Below the pieces are notes generated by a model. It was not told the origin of the DNA, did no database searches, and was given only the letters and a program-made list of their open reading frames with translations. A stretch of 64,000 bases of DNA from Brucella pseudintermedia (GTDB taxonomy: Bacteria; Pseudomonadota; Alphaproteobacteria; Rhizobiales; Rhizobiaceae), in contig NZ_WBWE01000002.1 in NCBI RefSeq assembly GCF_008932435.1, positions 329,143 to 393,142 on the forward strand, given 5' to 3'. Shown in pieces: positions 33,097 through 40,540 of the stretch. The stretch's first letter is position 1; each line of letters opens with the position of its first letter. The position numbers were made by a program, and so were the translations under genes.

Positions 33097-34416
33097 TTAC
33101 GCCCCGTAAACGAGCTTGTCTTGACGAGCGCGCAGCTCCGCAATCCTGGAACCGGGAGCCACAGCCGCATTATCGTAGGTGATGAGCTCGCCTTTCTTGA
33201 TCGGCCTGGTCACGCTGCCGCCTTGCAGAAGCCCGCATGGGATCGCGTGCGCGCTACGTGCTTCGCCGGACGTCATGATCCACGCGCGGTAGCAATATTC
33301 GCCAATGGCATCGAGCTTTTCACCCGGCTGCATGTCCTTTTTTGCAAGCGCAGCCACTTCCGCGACCGGCTTTGAAAGCGGCACCATGTCCGGCTTGCCG
33401 TAGAGCACCACGCGGGCGCAGGTCAGCGGCACTTCGAGGGACGTCAGGTGATAGGGGCGATGGAATGTAAAATATGGACCCTTGCCCATTTTCAAGTCTT
33501 CCATGCGTTCGGAAATACGCGGATGCGACATGTCGGCCACGACAAACACGCCCGGCGCTACGCCCTTGCCGATGGAATAATCTACCACTCCGACCTTCGA
33601 AAGCACGCCGCCGTCCTTTTCGGGGATCAGTGTCTTGTTGAGCTGGTCGAGCGTTGCGGCGGGGCCGTGCATGCCAGCCTTGTCCGGGACAAGACCCGTG
33701 GCGTTGGCAATGGCGGCCATTTCGACCATGGTTTTCGAACCATCGACGAATTCCACCAACATGCGGACATTCATGTTACGGCGTGTGGCTTCTTCCATAT
33801 ATTGGTCGGGAATAGCATCGATGTTGAGAGGATTGTTCTTGCCCTTGCCCGCCGCCACAATCGGATGGCCCATGGCGGTCACGAACTCGATCAGTTCCAT
33901 GCAGGATGACGGCTCATCGCCAGCCCCCAGCGAATAGGTGACGCCGAGACGTTCGGCTTCCGCTTTCAGGTAAGCGCCGATCGTCACGTCCGCTTCGACA
34001 TTCATCATGACGAGATGCTTGCCATGCTCCATGGCGCGCAGGCCGATTTCGGCGCCGACAGCCGGAACCCCGGTCGCATCGATCACGACGTCGATAAGGT
34101 CGTTTTCGAGGATCAGGTCGGCATTGTCGGTGACGGCGATCTTGTGCGCCTCCATGGCGGCAGTCAGATCGGAAGCGGTAGAAACCTCGCGGCCATGGCC
34201 TTCTTCCTGAAAAGCAATATCGACGGCTTTCAGGGCATTGGGAATGCGCAGTTCGGAGATGGCGCCAACCTCGATGCCCGGCATATGCGCAACGCGCGTG
34301 ACGATATCGGTGCCCATTTCGCCGGAACCAATCAGTCCGATACGGATCGGCCGCCCGCTATCCGCGCGCGCCTGCATGTCACGCGCCAAACCTGTCAACG
34401 CCACATTGGTTGCCAT
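33097..34416 (-). CDS. DXR-like (DRL) / homoserine dehydrogenase-like NAD(P) oxidoreductase with SAF domain
   Basis: The 439-residue protein has a Rossmann loop 'IGLIGSGEMGTDIV' at ~26-39, a central catalytic domain ('VIDATGVPAVGAEIGLRAME', 'HLVMMNVEADVTIGAYLKAE', 'YSLGAGDEPSSCMELIEFVT', 'GKGKNNPLNIDAIPDQYMEE') and a C-terminal SAF-type domain ('SGEARSAHAIPCGLLQGGSV'). It belongs to the family of Brucella DRL, which replaces DXR and interconverts 1-deoxy-D-xylulose 5-phosphate and 2-C-methyl-D-erythritol 4-phosphate with NADPH. Here it heads a catabolic operon, so a paralogue acting on a related polyol phosphate, possibly in the oxidative direction, is likely. Housekeeping DXR function cannot be excluded. 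Confidence 0.88.
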   Translation of the reverse strand: MATNVALTGLARDMQARADSGRPIRIGLIGSGEMGTDIVTRVAHMPGIEVGAISELRIPNALKAVDIAFQEEGHGREVSTASDLTAAMEAHKIAVTDNADLILENDLIDVVIDATGVPAVGAEIGLRAMEHGKHLVMMNVEADVTIGAYLKAEAERLGVTYSLGAGDEPSSCMELIEFVTAMGHPIVAAGKGKNNPLNIDAIPDQYMEEATRRNMNVRMLVEFVDGSKTMVEMAAIANATGLVPDKAGMHGPAATLDQLNKTLIPEKDGGVLSKVGVVDYSIGKGVAPGVFVVADMSHPRISERMEDLKMGKGPYFTFHRPYHLTSLEVPLTCARVVLYGKPDMVPLSKPVAEVAALAKKDMQPGEKLDAIGEYCYRAWIMTSGEARSAHAIPCGLLQGGSVTRPIKKGELITYDNAAVAPGSRIAELRARQDKLVYGA

Positions 34417-34478
34417 CGCTTCCTCCTGAACCTGCCTGCAAAAATTCTCGCAGTCTCCTCTGACACCTATCGATTAAT

Positions 34479-34499
34479 GAACATTTGTTTTTAAGTCAA
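34479..34499 (-). promoter_or_regulatory. Promoter/operator of the DRL-E1-E2 operon
   Basis: On the minus strand TTGACT (34499-34494) is a -35-like hexamer. It is followed after 5 bases by ACAAATGTTC (34488-34479) and then an AT-rich ATTAATC, which could be the -10. The operator thus sits between -35 and -10, as in the gut promoter. The preceding bases AAAACA NN TGTTCA make an imperfect palindrome. The start codon of the first gene is at 34416. Confidence 0.55.
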
Positions 34500-34507
34500 T
34501 ACGTGTG

Positions 34508-34515
34508 TTCATTCG
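34508..34515 (+). promoter_or_regulatory. Second shared motif TTCATTCG
   Basis: TTCATTCG followed closely by TTGC recurs here and at 22796-22803 upstream of gutM. It resembles the half-site TGTTCATT in the operator at 34479-34488, so it may be an auxiliary regulator site. Chance occurrence cannot be excluded. Confidence 0.35.
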
Positions 34516-34547
34516 ATTGCCGCGGGCGCGCGCCTCCAGATATCATA

Positions 34548-34587
34548 TTGTTATTCAACTTTAGTTTGATATAGAATACAAATGTTC
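34548..34587 (+). promoter_or_regulatory. Promoter and operator of gatCAB
   Basis: A -35-like TTGTTA at 34548-34553 and -10-like TATAGA at 34570-34575 are spaced by 16 bases. Three bases further is ACAAATGTTC (34578-34587), overlapping the expected transcription start. It is identical to the motifs at 22847 and 34479. This arrangement fits repression at the start site. Confidence 0.6.
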
Positions 34588-34696
34588 TGCCGTTTCGCCT
34601 CGTTCACATTTTGAAACGTCGATACGTGCGAGCTAATAATGGCGTTCTGTTAGCTCGGTGCACTTTGGGAAAGTGCGCCGGGGGGAGGAGAAATAA

Positions 34697-36106
34697 ATGG
34701 ACGCATTTCTGAGCGGGCTGAAGTCGGCTATCGACACACTTGGGGCAACGGTTCTGCTGCCCATCGTCATTTTCATCATTGCCGTCATACTCGGCGCGAA
34801 AGTGGGCAAAGCCTTCCGCGCAGCCGTGACCATCGGTGTGGCTTTCATCGGCATCAATCTGGTTCTGGGCCTCATGTTCACCTCCATCGGTGAAGTGGCG
34901 CAGGCAATCGTCACCAATACCGGCATCAAGCGCGATATTGTCGATGTCGGCTGGCCGTCGGCTGCGGCCATCGCTTTTGGATCGTCGGTTGGGTTGTGGG
35001 TCATTCCGGTCGGCATTCTGGTCAACATCGCGCTTCTGCTGCTGCGCTGGACGCGCACGCTGAACGTGGACGTGTGGAATTTCTGGCATTTTGCCTTTGT
35101 CGGCTCACTGGTCGTCGCTGCAACGGACAACCTCGCCTACGGCATCATCATTGCAGCACTCGTTGCCGCTCTATCCCTGTTGTTTGCAGACTGGTCCGCG
35201 CGCGCCGTCCAGCAATTTTATGGCGTGCCGGGCGTTTCCGTGCCGCATCTGGCTTCCGCGCAGATTCTGCCGATTGCGATCATCCTCAACTGGATCATGG
35301 ACCGCATTCCCGGCATCAACAAAATCAATATCAGCACCGAAACCATCGAACGCCGCTTCGGCGTGTTCGGCGAACCGGTCGTGCTTGGCCTGATCATCGG
35401 TTTGGTGTTGGGGCTCATAGCATTTTACAATGCCGGTGATTTCGGCACCGTTCTCGCCAAGGTTCTCGGCACCGGCATGACGCTTGCCGCGGTCATGCTG
35501 CTTCTGCCGCGCATGGTCAAAATCCTGATGGAAGGCCTGTTGCCGGTGTCGGATGCCGCGCAGGAATTCGTTCGCAAGCGCACCGGTGACCGCGAGCTCC
35601 TCGTCGGCCTCGACTCGGCAATTCTCATCGGACATCCTGCGGCGATTTCGTCTTCGCTCATTCTCGTGCCGATTGCGATCGTCCTGTCAGTTATCCTGCC
35701 GGGCAACCGCGTGATCCTGTTCGCCGACCTTGCGGTCATTCCGTTCATTGTCGCCATGACAGCGCCGCTCCTGAAGGGAAACGTGTTCCGCATGGTCGTC
35801 GTCGGAACGATTACGCTGGCCATCGGCTTCTATGTAGCCAATGCGCTTGCACCGCTGTTCACCAGCGCTGCCGTTTCGTCGGGCTTCAAGCTGCCTGAGA
35901 ACGCCCTGCAAATTACGTCCGTGGTCGATGGTTTCCTGTGGGTGCCATATGTCATCATCTCGGCCATCCAGTGGCTTGGTGCTATCGGTATCGCGGTGAT
36001 TGCCGTTGTTATTGCAGCACTTTTCATGCTCTATCGTCGCAACACGCTGGCATGGGAACGCGCCGCAGGCGCCGAGGACGAACCGGCGGACGAATTTGCT
36101 GCCTGA
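34697..36106 (+). CDS. gatC: PTS galactitol-type transporter subunit IIC
   Basis: The 469-residue membrane protein is of the EIIC-Gat family, with about a dozen hydrophobic segments. Family blocks are 'LGATVLLPIVIFIIAVILGA', 'TNTGIKRDIVDVGWPSAAAI', 'NVDVWNFWHFAFVGSLV' and 'SAILIGHPAAISSSLILVPI', plus 'GNRVILFADLAVIPFIVAMT'. It forms the translocation path for a polyol. Start ATG 34697 follows GGGGGAGGAGAAATAA. It is divergent from the DRL operon and heads gatC-gatA-gatB. The polar acidic C-terminus (AEDEPADEFAA) is typical. Confidence 0.94.
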   Translation: MDAFLSGLKSAIDTLGATVLLPIVIFIIAVILGAKVGKAFRAAVTIGVAFIGINLVLGLMFTSIGEVAQAIVTNTGIKRDIVDVGWPSAAAIAFGSSVGLWVIPVGILVNIALLLLRWTRTLNVDVWNFWHFAFVGSLVVAATDNLAYGIIIAALVAALSLLFADWSARAVQQFYGVPGVSVPHLASAQILPIAIILNWIMDRIPGINKINISTETIERRFGVFGEPVVLGLIIGLVLGLIAFYNAGDFGTVLAKVLGTGMTLAAVMLLLPRMVKILMEGLLPVSDAAQEFVRKRTGDRELLVGLDSAILIGHPAAISSSLILVPIAIVLSVILPGNRVILFADLAVIPFIVAMTAPLLKGNVFRMVVVGTITLAIGFYVANALAPLFTSAAVSSGFKLPENALQITSVVDGFLWVPYVIISAIQWLGAIGIAVIAVVIAALFMLYRRNTLAWERAAGAEDEPADEFAA

Positions 36107-36182
36107 TTTCAGCAATGATCGGCGCAAGAAATCAAAGTCGCACGTCGCAATCGGCGTGCGGCCTTCTATAACGGAGAATGGA

Positions 36183-36644
36183 ATGGCAGCCGGCCTGATA
36201 GATTTTCTCGACCCGCAAGCAATCGAGCTTCAGAGCGAAGCAAAAACCAATGAAGAAATCATCCGCATACTCGCAGGCAAGCTGGAAAAGCTCGGCTATG
36301 TAAAGGCGAGCTATGCCGACGCCGTTGTCAGCCGTGAACTGTCGATGCCAACGGGACTGCCGCTTGAGCGCGACGAGAATGTCGCCGTGCCTCACACCGA
36401 CCCCGAGCATGTCCTCAAGGCCGGAATTGCCTTGGCGACACTGAGATCACCAATTGAATTTGCCAATATGGAAGACCCTGAAGAAGCTGTTCCCGTTGGA
36501 TTCGTCTTTTTGCTTGCCATCAATGACAAGGACAAACAGATTGAAACCCTGCAGCAGATTATGGCGACCATACAGGATGCTGACGCACTCGACAGGCTGA
36601 AAGCGGCGCGCACGCTGGAAGACGTCCAATCCGCGTTGCAGTGA
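36183..36644 (+). CDS. gatA: PTS IIA component, galactitol/fructose-mannitol type
   Basis: The 153-residue cytoplasmic protein takes phosphate from HPr. The active histidine is His71 in 'NVAVPHTDPEHVLKAGIALA', the standard EIIA-Gat/Ntr context. Further blocks are 'SYADAVVSRELSMPTGLPLE' and 'VFLLAINDKDKQIETLQQIM'. I start at ATG 36183 because GGAG lies 7 bases upstream; a longer frame would run back into gatC. Position between gatC and gatB is as expected for a three-gene galactitol-type system. Confidence 0.92.
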   Translation: MAAGLIDFLDPQAIELQSEAKTNEEIIRILAGKLEKLGYVKASYADAVVSRELSMPTGLPLERDENVAVPHTDPEHVLKAGIALATLRSPIEFANMEDPEEAVPVGFVFLLAINDKDKQIETLQQIMATIQDADALDRLKAARTLEDVQSALQ

Positions 36645-36678
36645 AACGCGCTCTCAATAATTGAACCTGGAGGAACCC

Positions 36679-36966
36679 ATGGCCAGAATAAAAACAATTC
36701 TCTTCGCTTGCGGCACAGGTGTGGCGACATCCACGGCGGTGAACGCGACCGTTACCGAAGAAATGAAAAAGCGCGGGCTTACCTTCAATGCCCAGCAGGC
36801 GAAGGCAACGGAAGTCGCTTCACTGGCCGACAACGTGGATTTCATTGTTTCCACCACGCCTATTTCGGCTTCGGTGACCAAGCCTGTCATCAAGGGATTG
36901 CCCTTCCTCACCGGCATCGGCAAGGATCAAGTTCTCGATCAGATCGAGGCTGAACTGCGCAAGTAA
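36679..36966 (+). CDS. gatB: PTS galactitol-type transporter subunit IIB
   Basis: The 95-residue protein has the IIB P-loop with phosphocysteine Cys11 in 'ILFACGTGVATSTAV', followed by 'GLTFNAQQAKATEVASLADN' and 'FIVSTTPISASVTKPVIKGL'. It transfers phosphate from GatA to the sugar at GatC. ATG 36679 is preceded by GGAGGAACCC; an upstream in-frame ATG at 36661 has no binding site. It is the last gene of the operon and is followed by a terminator. Confidence 0.93.
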   Translation: MARIKTILFACGTGVATSTAVNATVTEEMKKRGLTFNAQQAKATEVASLADNVDFIVSTTPISASVTKPVIKGLPFLTGIGKDQVLDQIEAELRK

Positions 36967-36995
36967 TATCTTGACGGTCTGCGGGTTACAGCAAG

Positions 36996-37027
36996 GAAGG
37001 AGCGGTCATGCCGCTCCTTCTCCGTTT
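36996..37027. terminator. Terminator between gatB and the peptide ABC operon
   Basis: A perfect 10-bp stem, 36996-37005 (GAAGGAGCGG) with 37011-37020 (CCGCTCCTTC), has a 5-base loop and is followed by TCCGTTTC. It lies between two converging operons and may serve both. Confidence 0.75.
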
Positions 37028-37031
37028 CAGC

Positions 37032-37790
37032 TCAAGAAGAAGCCTGCTCGGGCATCCTCGGCAAACTCGTCAGAAGCTTCCTCGTATAGCTATGTTGCGG
37101 GTCGGAAAGAATATCCCGCGTATCACCCTGTTCCACGATCCGGCCCTTTTCCAGAACGATCAGCCGTTCACATAGCAGCGCGACCAGCGCAATGTCGTGC
37201 GACACCACCACGAAAGTGGTCCGTTCTGAAAGTGAGCGCATGAGTTCGATGATGCGAGCACGCGTCGTCAGGTCGAGTGCACTCACCACCTCATCGGCGA
37301 TGATGAGATCGGGCTTCGAGACGATCGCCCGCGCAATGGCGATGCGCTGGCGCTGACCGCCGGAAAATTCGTGCGGATAGCGGCGAGCCGCGTCCGCAGG
37401 CAGATCGACGGAAGCAAGCGCTTGCGCAACGGCCTGGGCAATATCGGTCTGGATTTTCAGGGACCGCAGCGGTTCCGCGATAATATCAAAGACGCGCTGA
37501 CGCGGATCAAGCGATGAATAGGGATCCTGAAACACCGCCTGCACCGAACGGCGGAAGTCGCGCATGAAACTGCGATTGCGAATGTCCAGCGAATTGCCGC
37601 GAAACGAGACATTTCCTGAAGAGGCGCGCTGCAATCCAAGCAGCAATTTCAACATGGTCGTCTTGCCCGAACCGGACTCACCGACAATGCCGAGATTGCT
37701 TCCGGTCTCAAGCTTCAGATCCACCTCATGCAGGACCGTCTTGCCCCCGGGATAGGCGAATGAAACGCGCGAAAGGTCCATCAACGTCAT
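37032..37790 (-). CDS. Peptide/nickel-type ABC transporter ATPase (DppF-like)
   Basis: The 252-residue ATPase powers uptake together with the partner ATPase upstream. Motifs are Walker A 'GIVGESGSGKTTML', Q-loop 'AVFQDPYSSLDPRQRV', signature 'HEFSGGQRQRIAIARAI' and Walker B 'LIIADEVVSALD', then the H-loop 'VVVSHDIALVALL'. It is shorter than usual DppF (about 320) and lacks the C-terminal cysteine-rich oligopeptide domain. It overlaps the partner ATPase gene by four bases and is the last gene of the operon. Confidence 0.92.
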   Translation of the reverse strand: MTLMDLSRVSFAYPGGKTVLHEVDLKLETGSNLGIVGESGSGKTTMLKLLLGLQRASSGNVSFRGNSLDIRNRSFMRDFRRSVQAVFQDPYSSLDPRQRVFDIIAEPLRSLKIQTDIAQAVAQALASVDLPADAARRYPHEFSGGQRQRIAIARAIVSKPDLIIADEVVSALDLTTRARIIELMRSLSERTTFVVVSHDIALVALLCERLIVLEKGRIVEQGDTRDILSDPQHSYTRKLLTSLPRMPEQASS

Positions 37791-38596
37791 CGCGCAACCT
37801 CCAGCGCAGCATCGAACGCCCGCGCCGCAGCCACGAGCCCCTGCGTGTAGGGTTGCTGCGGGTCGGTGAAGAGCCTTGCGACCGGCCCTTCTTCTATAAG
37901 TTGGCCGTGCCGCAGAACCAGCGCGCGTTGGGTGACTGTAGCGACCACCGGCAAATCGTGGCTGATGAACAGAAGCCCCATGCCTTCGTCGCGCACCAGT
38001 TGCTCCAGCAGTTTCAAAATTTCGGCCTGCGTGGTGACATCGAGCGCGGTTGTCGGCTCATCCGCAATCAGAAGCCGGGGGCGGCAGGCGAGAGCCATGG
38101 CGATGGCCGCACGCTGGCGCTGCCCGCCCGATATTTCATGCGGCCAGGATCGGGCTATCCGTTCCGGGTCTGGCAGCGATACGCGCTCCAGAAGCGCATG
38201 GACTTGAGCATTCACTTCACTCGTTCCCAGCCTGCGGCCATCTCTTGCGGCGCGCCGGTGGACGACCAGACCAACCTGCTTGCCGATCCGCATCAGCGGG
38301 TCGAGCGCCGTCATCGGCTCCTGAAACACCGTTGCCACGCTCTGGCCGCGCAACGGCACCAGATCGCGGTCGCGCGCGCCGATGACCTGATGGCCATCAA
38401 GCATGACCGATCCGCTTGCGCGCATCCCATCCGGCAGCAGTCCCATGATCGCAAGCGCCGTCAACGACTTACCTGAACCGGACTCGCCGATCAGTCCGAC
38501 CCGTTCCCCCTGCCCGACCGACAGCGAAACGTCCGAGACCAGCGGCTTGCCGCCGGTTTCGATATGAAGGTTCTCTACTTGCAGCAAAGCGCTCAA
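37787..38596 (-). CDS. Peptide/nickel-type ABC transporter ATPase (DppD-like)
   Basis: The 269-residue ATPase contains Walker A '[17 protein letters not shown]', Q-loop '[16 protein letters not shown]', signature '[17 protein letters not shown]' and Walker B '[12 protein letters not shown]', with '[11 protein letters not shown]' as H-loop. The first block '[20 protein letters not shown]' is typical of the DppD side. It overlaps both neighbours by four bases. Like its partner it is shorter than the enteric protein, so the pair may belong to the microcin/nickel-like subgroup. Confidence 0.92.
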   Translation of the reverse strand: MSALLQVENLHIETGGKPLVSDVSLSVGQGERVGLIGESGSGKSLTALAIMGLLPDGMRASGSVMLDGHQVIGARDRDLVPLRGQSVATVFQEPMTALDPLMRIGKQVGLVVHRRAARDGRRLGTSEVNAQVHALLERVSLPDPERIARSWPHEISGGQRQRAAIAMALACRPRLLIADEPTTALDVTTQAEILKLLEQLVRDEGMGLLFISHDLPVVATVTQRALVLRHGQLIEEGPVARLFTDPQQPYTQGLVAAARAFDAALEVAR

Positions 38597-39453
38597 CGTC
38601 GCCTCCTTCGCGTCGGGTCAGCCACGTCCCTCAGGCCGTCTGCGAACAGATTGAGCCCGATCACCAGCGACACGAGCGCCAGACCGGGCGCTATGGCGCC
38701 AAAGGGCGCCGTATAAACCGACGCCTGCGCTTCCTGAAGAAGCCGCCCCCAGGATGCGTTGGGCGGCGGTGCGCCGAGACCGAGATAGGAAAGCGATGCT
38801 TCGGCAATGACCGCGAGCCCGAACTGGAGCGCGAAATTCACGATCAATGTCGGCCAGATATTCGGCAGCACATGGATGCGAACCAATCCGAGCCACGACG
38901 TGCCGGAAATGCGCGAGGCCGTGATGTAATCCATCGCCAGAACCCGCTTGGCAAGAATGCGGGTCAGGCGCGCCACAATGGCCGAACCGGCAATACCGAT
39001 GGCCACTATCGCTGTCGTGAGGCTGGCGCCATCGCTGGAAGCGACAATCAGCATTGCCAGCAGCAGCGTGGGGAAGGCTATCAGGATATCGAGCGTTGCA
39101 GCCAGAACGTCATCGAGTGTCTGTGTGGCAAACGCGGCAAGGACACCCAGCGTCACGCCAATCACCGCGCTGATCGCGACCGCCCCGCAGCCGACGACAA
39201 GCGCAATGCGCGAACCGACCATGATCTGGGTCATCAGATCGCGTCCCAGACGATCCGTACCGGCCCAATGCAGCCATGAAGGCGCTTCCAGCCGCCCGCC
39301 CACCATTTCGCCGACACCGTAAGGCGTCCATACCAGGGTGAGAAGCGCGACAACCAGGTGCACTCCGAGCAGCAGCCCTCCCGCGACCAGCGGCCATGGC
39401 AGACGCCAGGCTGGCTTGGGCTTTGAAATTCCCATTTCCACAGGCTCCGTCAT
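38593..39453 (-). CDS. Peptide/nickel-type ABC transporter permease (DppC-like)
   Basis: The 286-residue inner-membrane permease has about six hydrophobic helices, the DppC entry motif 'HWAGTDRLGRDLMTQIMVGS' and the EAA loop 'EASLSYLGLGAPPPNASWGR'. The EAA-loop contacts one of the ATPases. The N-terminal 20 residues are cytoplasmic. It overlaps the DppB-like gene and the DppD-like gene by four bases, so expression is coupled. Confidence 0.93.
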   Translation of the reverse strand: MTEPVEMGISKPKPAWRLPWPLVAGGLLLGVHLVVALLTLVWTPYGVGEMVGGRLEAPSWLHWAGTDRLGRDLMTQIMVGSRIALVVGCGAVAISAVIGVTLGVLAAFATQTLDDVLAATLDILIAFPTLLLAMLIVASSDGASLTTAIVAIGIAGSAIVARLTRILAKRVLAMDYITASRISGTSWLGLVRIHVLPNIWPTLIVNFALQFGLAVIAEASLSYLGLGAPPPNASWGRLLQEAQASVYTAPFGAIAPGLALVSLVIGLNLFADGLRDVADPTRRRRR

Positions 39454-40472
39454 GCTCGGTCTCCGGCAGATCGCTGGCGCAGACGTGGGTCAATCAGGCG
39501 TTGCAGCAAGTCCGCGGCAAAGCCCACCAGCAGCACCAGAAGCGTCGAAACAAACAGGACACCCTGAACGTTGGGATAGTCGCGCTGCTCGATGCCGAGC
39601 AGGAGCATCGAACCGAGGCCAGGGAGCGAGAATACGCGCTCGACCACAACCGCACCCAGCAATGTCGATGCAAGCTCGATTCCTAGAATGGAGATCACGG
39701 GCACCGCGCCGTTGCGGATGCCGTGACGGACAAGCGCCTGCGAGAATGTCGCGCCAAGCGCACGCGCGGTGCGAAGATAATCACTGCCAAGCACATCCTG
39801 CGTTGCGGAACGAACATAACGGATCAACGATGCCGACATGACGATGGCAATGGTCGCGACCGGCAATACAAGCGACTGGAACGCGGCAGGCGCTGTCTGC
39901 CATCCGCGCGATGGAAAGCCGCCGGAGGGAAACAGCCGCAACTTAACGGCAAAAACCCAGACCAGCAGAATGCCGATCCAGAAAACCGGCACGGCGATGC
40001 CCAACTGGGAAACGACAGATATGAGCGATCCATACCAGCGGTTCTGGCGCACGACCGACAGAATGCCGAGTGGCACCGCGATGATGATAGCAACGAGAAA
40101 TGCCATCAGCGTCAGCGGCACGGTCACGATCAGCCGCTTGCCGATTTCGCCCAGAACCGGCGCTCCGCTCACAAAGGAATTGCCGAGATCGAAGCGCAAA
40201 AGGCTGCCGATAAAGCGCAGGAATTGTTCATAGAGCGGCAGGTCCGACCCGACCTGCTTGCGCGCGGCTTCGATCTGCGCTGCATCCGCGCCGACAGAAA
40301 CAAGCGCGTTGGCGGGATCGCCCGGCAACAGGCGTAGCAGCAGAAACAGCACGATCGATGCGATGAGAACCGACAGGACCAGTATGGCCGAGCGGCGTAT
40401 GATATAGGCGAGAATAGCGTTTACCTCTCCGATGTGAGGGGCAGCGCTCAGACCCTCATGCAAATACGACAA
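39450..40472 (-). CDS. Peptide/nickel-type ABC transporter permease (DppB-like), start uncertain
   Basis: This permease carries the family core 'LLLRLLPGDPANALV', 'DLPLYEQFLRFIGSLLRFDL' and 'SAQTDVLGSDYLRTARALGA'-like EAA region followed by 'FSLPGLGSMLLLGIEQRDYP'. The family consensus N-terminus (M-L-x-Y-I-x-R-R) aligns with 'ILAYIIRRSAI', which begins at an ATT codon at 40415. GGAGAGG lies 8 bases before that ATT. The 5'-most start in frame is TTG 40472, directly at a hairpin and without a binding site. So translation may begin at the rare ATT, giving 321 residues, or at an upstream TTG. Confidence 0.88.
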   Translation of the reverse strand: MSYLHEGLSAAPHIGEVNAILAYIIRRSAILVLSVLIASIVLFLLLRLLPGDPANALVSVGADAAQIEAARKQVGSDLPLYEQFLRFIGSLLRFDLGNSFVSGAPVLGEIGKRLIVTVPLTLMAFLVAIIIAVPLGILSVVRQNRWYGSLISVVSQLGIAVPVFWIGILLVWVFAVKLRLFPSGGFPSRGWQTAPAAFQSLVLPVATIAIVMSASLIRYVRSATQDVLGSDYLRTARALGATFSQALVRHGIRNGAVPVISILGIELASTLLGAVVVERVFSLPGLGSMLLLGIEQRDYPNVQGVLFVSTLLVLLVGFAADLLQRLIDPRLRQRSAGDRA

Positions 40473-40499
40473 CGCCGCCGGAAACTAATTCAGGCGGCG
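40473..40499 (-). other. Intercistronic hairpin between binding-protein and permease genes
   Basis: CGCCGCC at 40473-40479 pairs with GGCGGCG at 40493-40499 around a 13-base loop. It follows the solute-binding-protein gene and probably stabilises that mRNA against decay, so more binding protein than permease is made. Confidence 0.55.
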
Positions 40500-40540
40500 C
40501 GCGCTGTCGAGTTCATGTTCCCGATATCGACAGGCGGTTA

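Noticed and set aside
32033..33109. Long plus-strand frame opposite E1alpha
   Set aside because: Antisense of a well-supported E1alpha gene; length is due to GC-rich codon bias.
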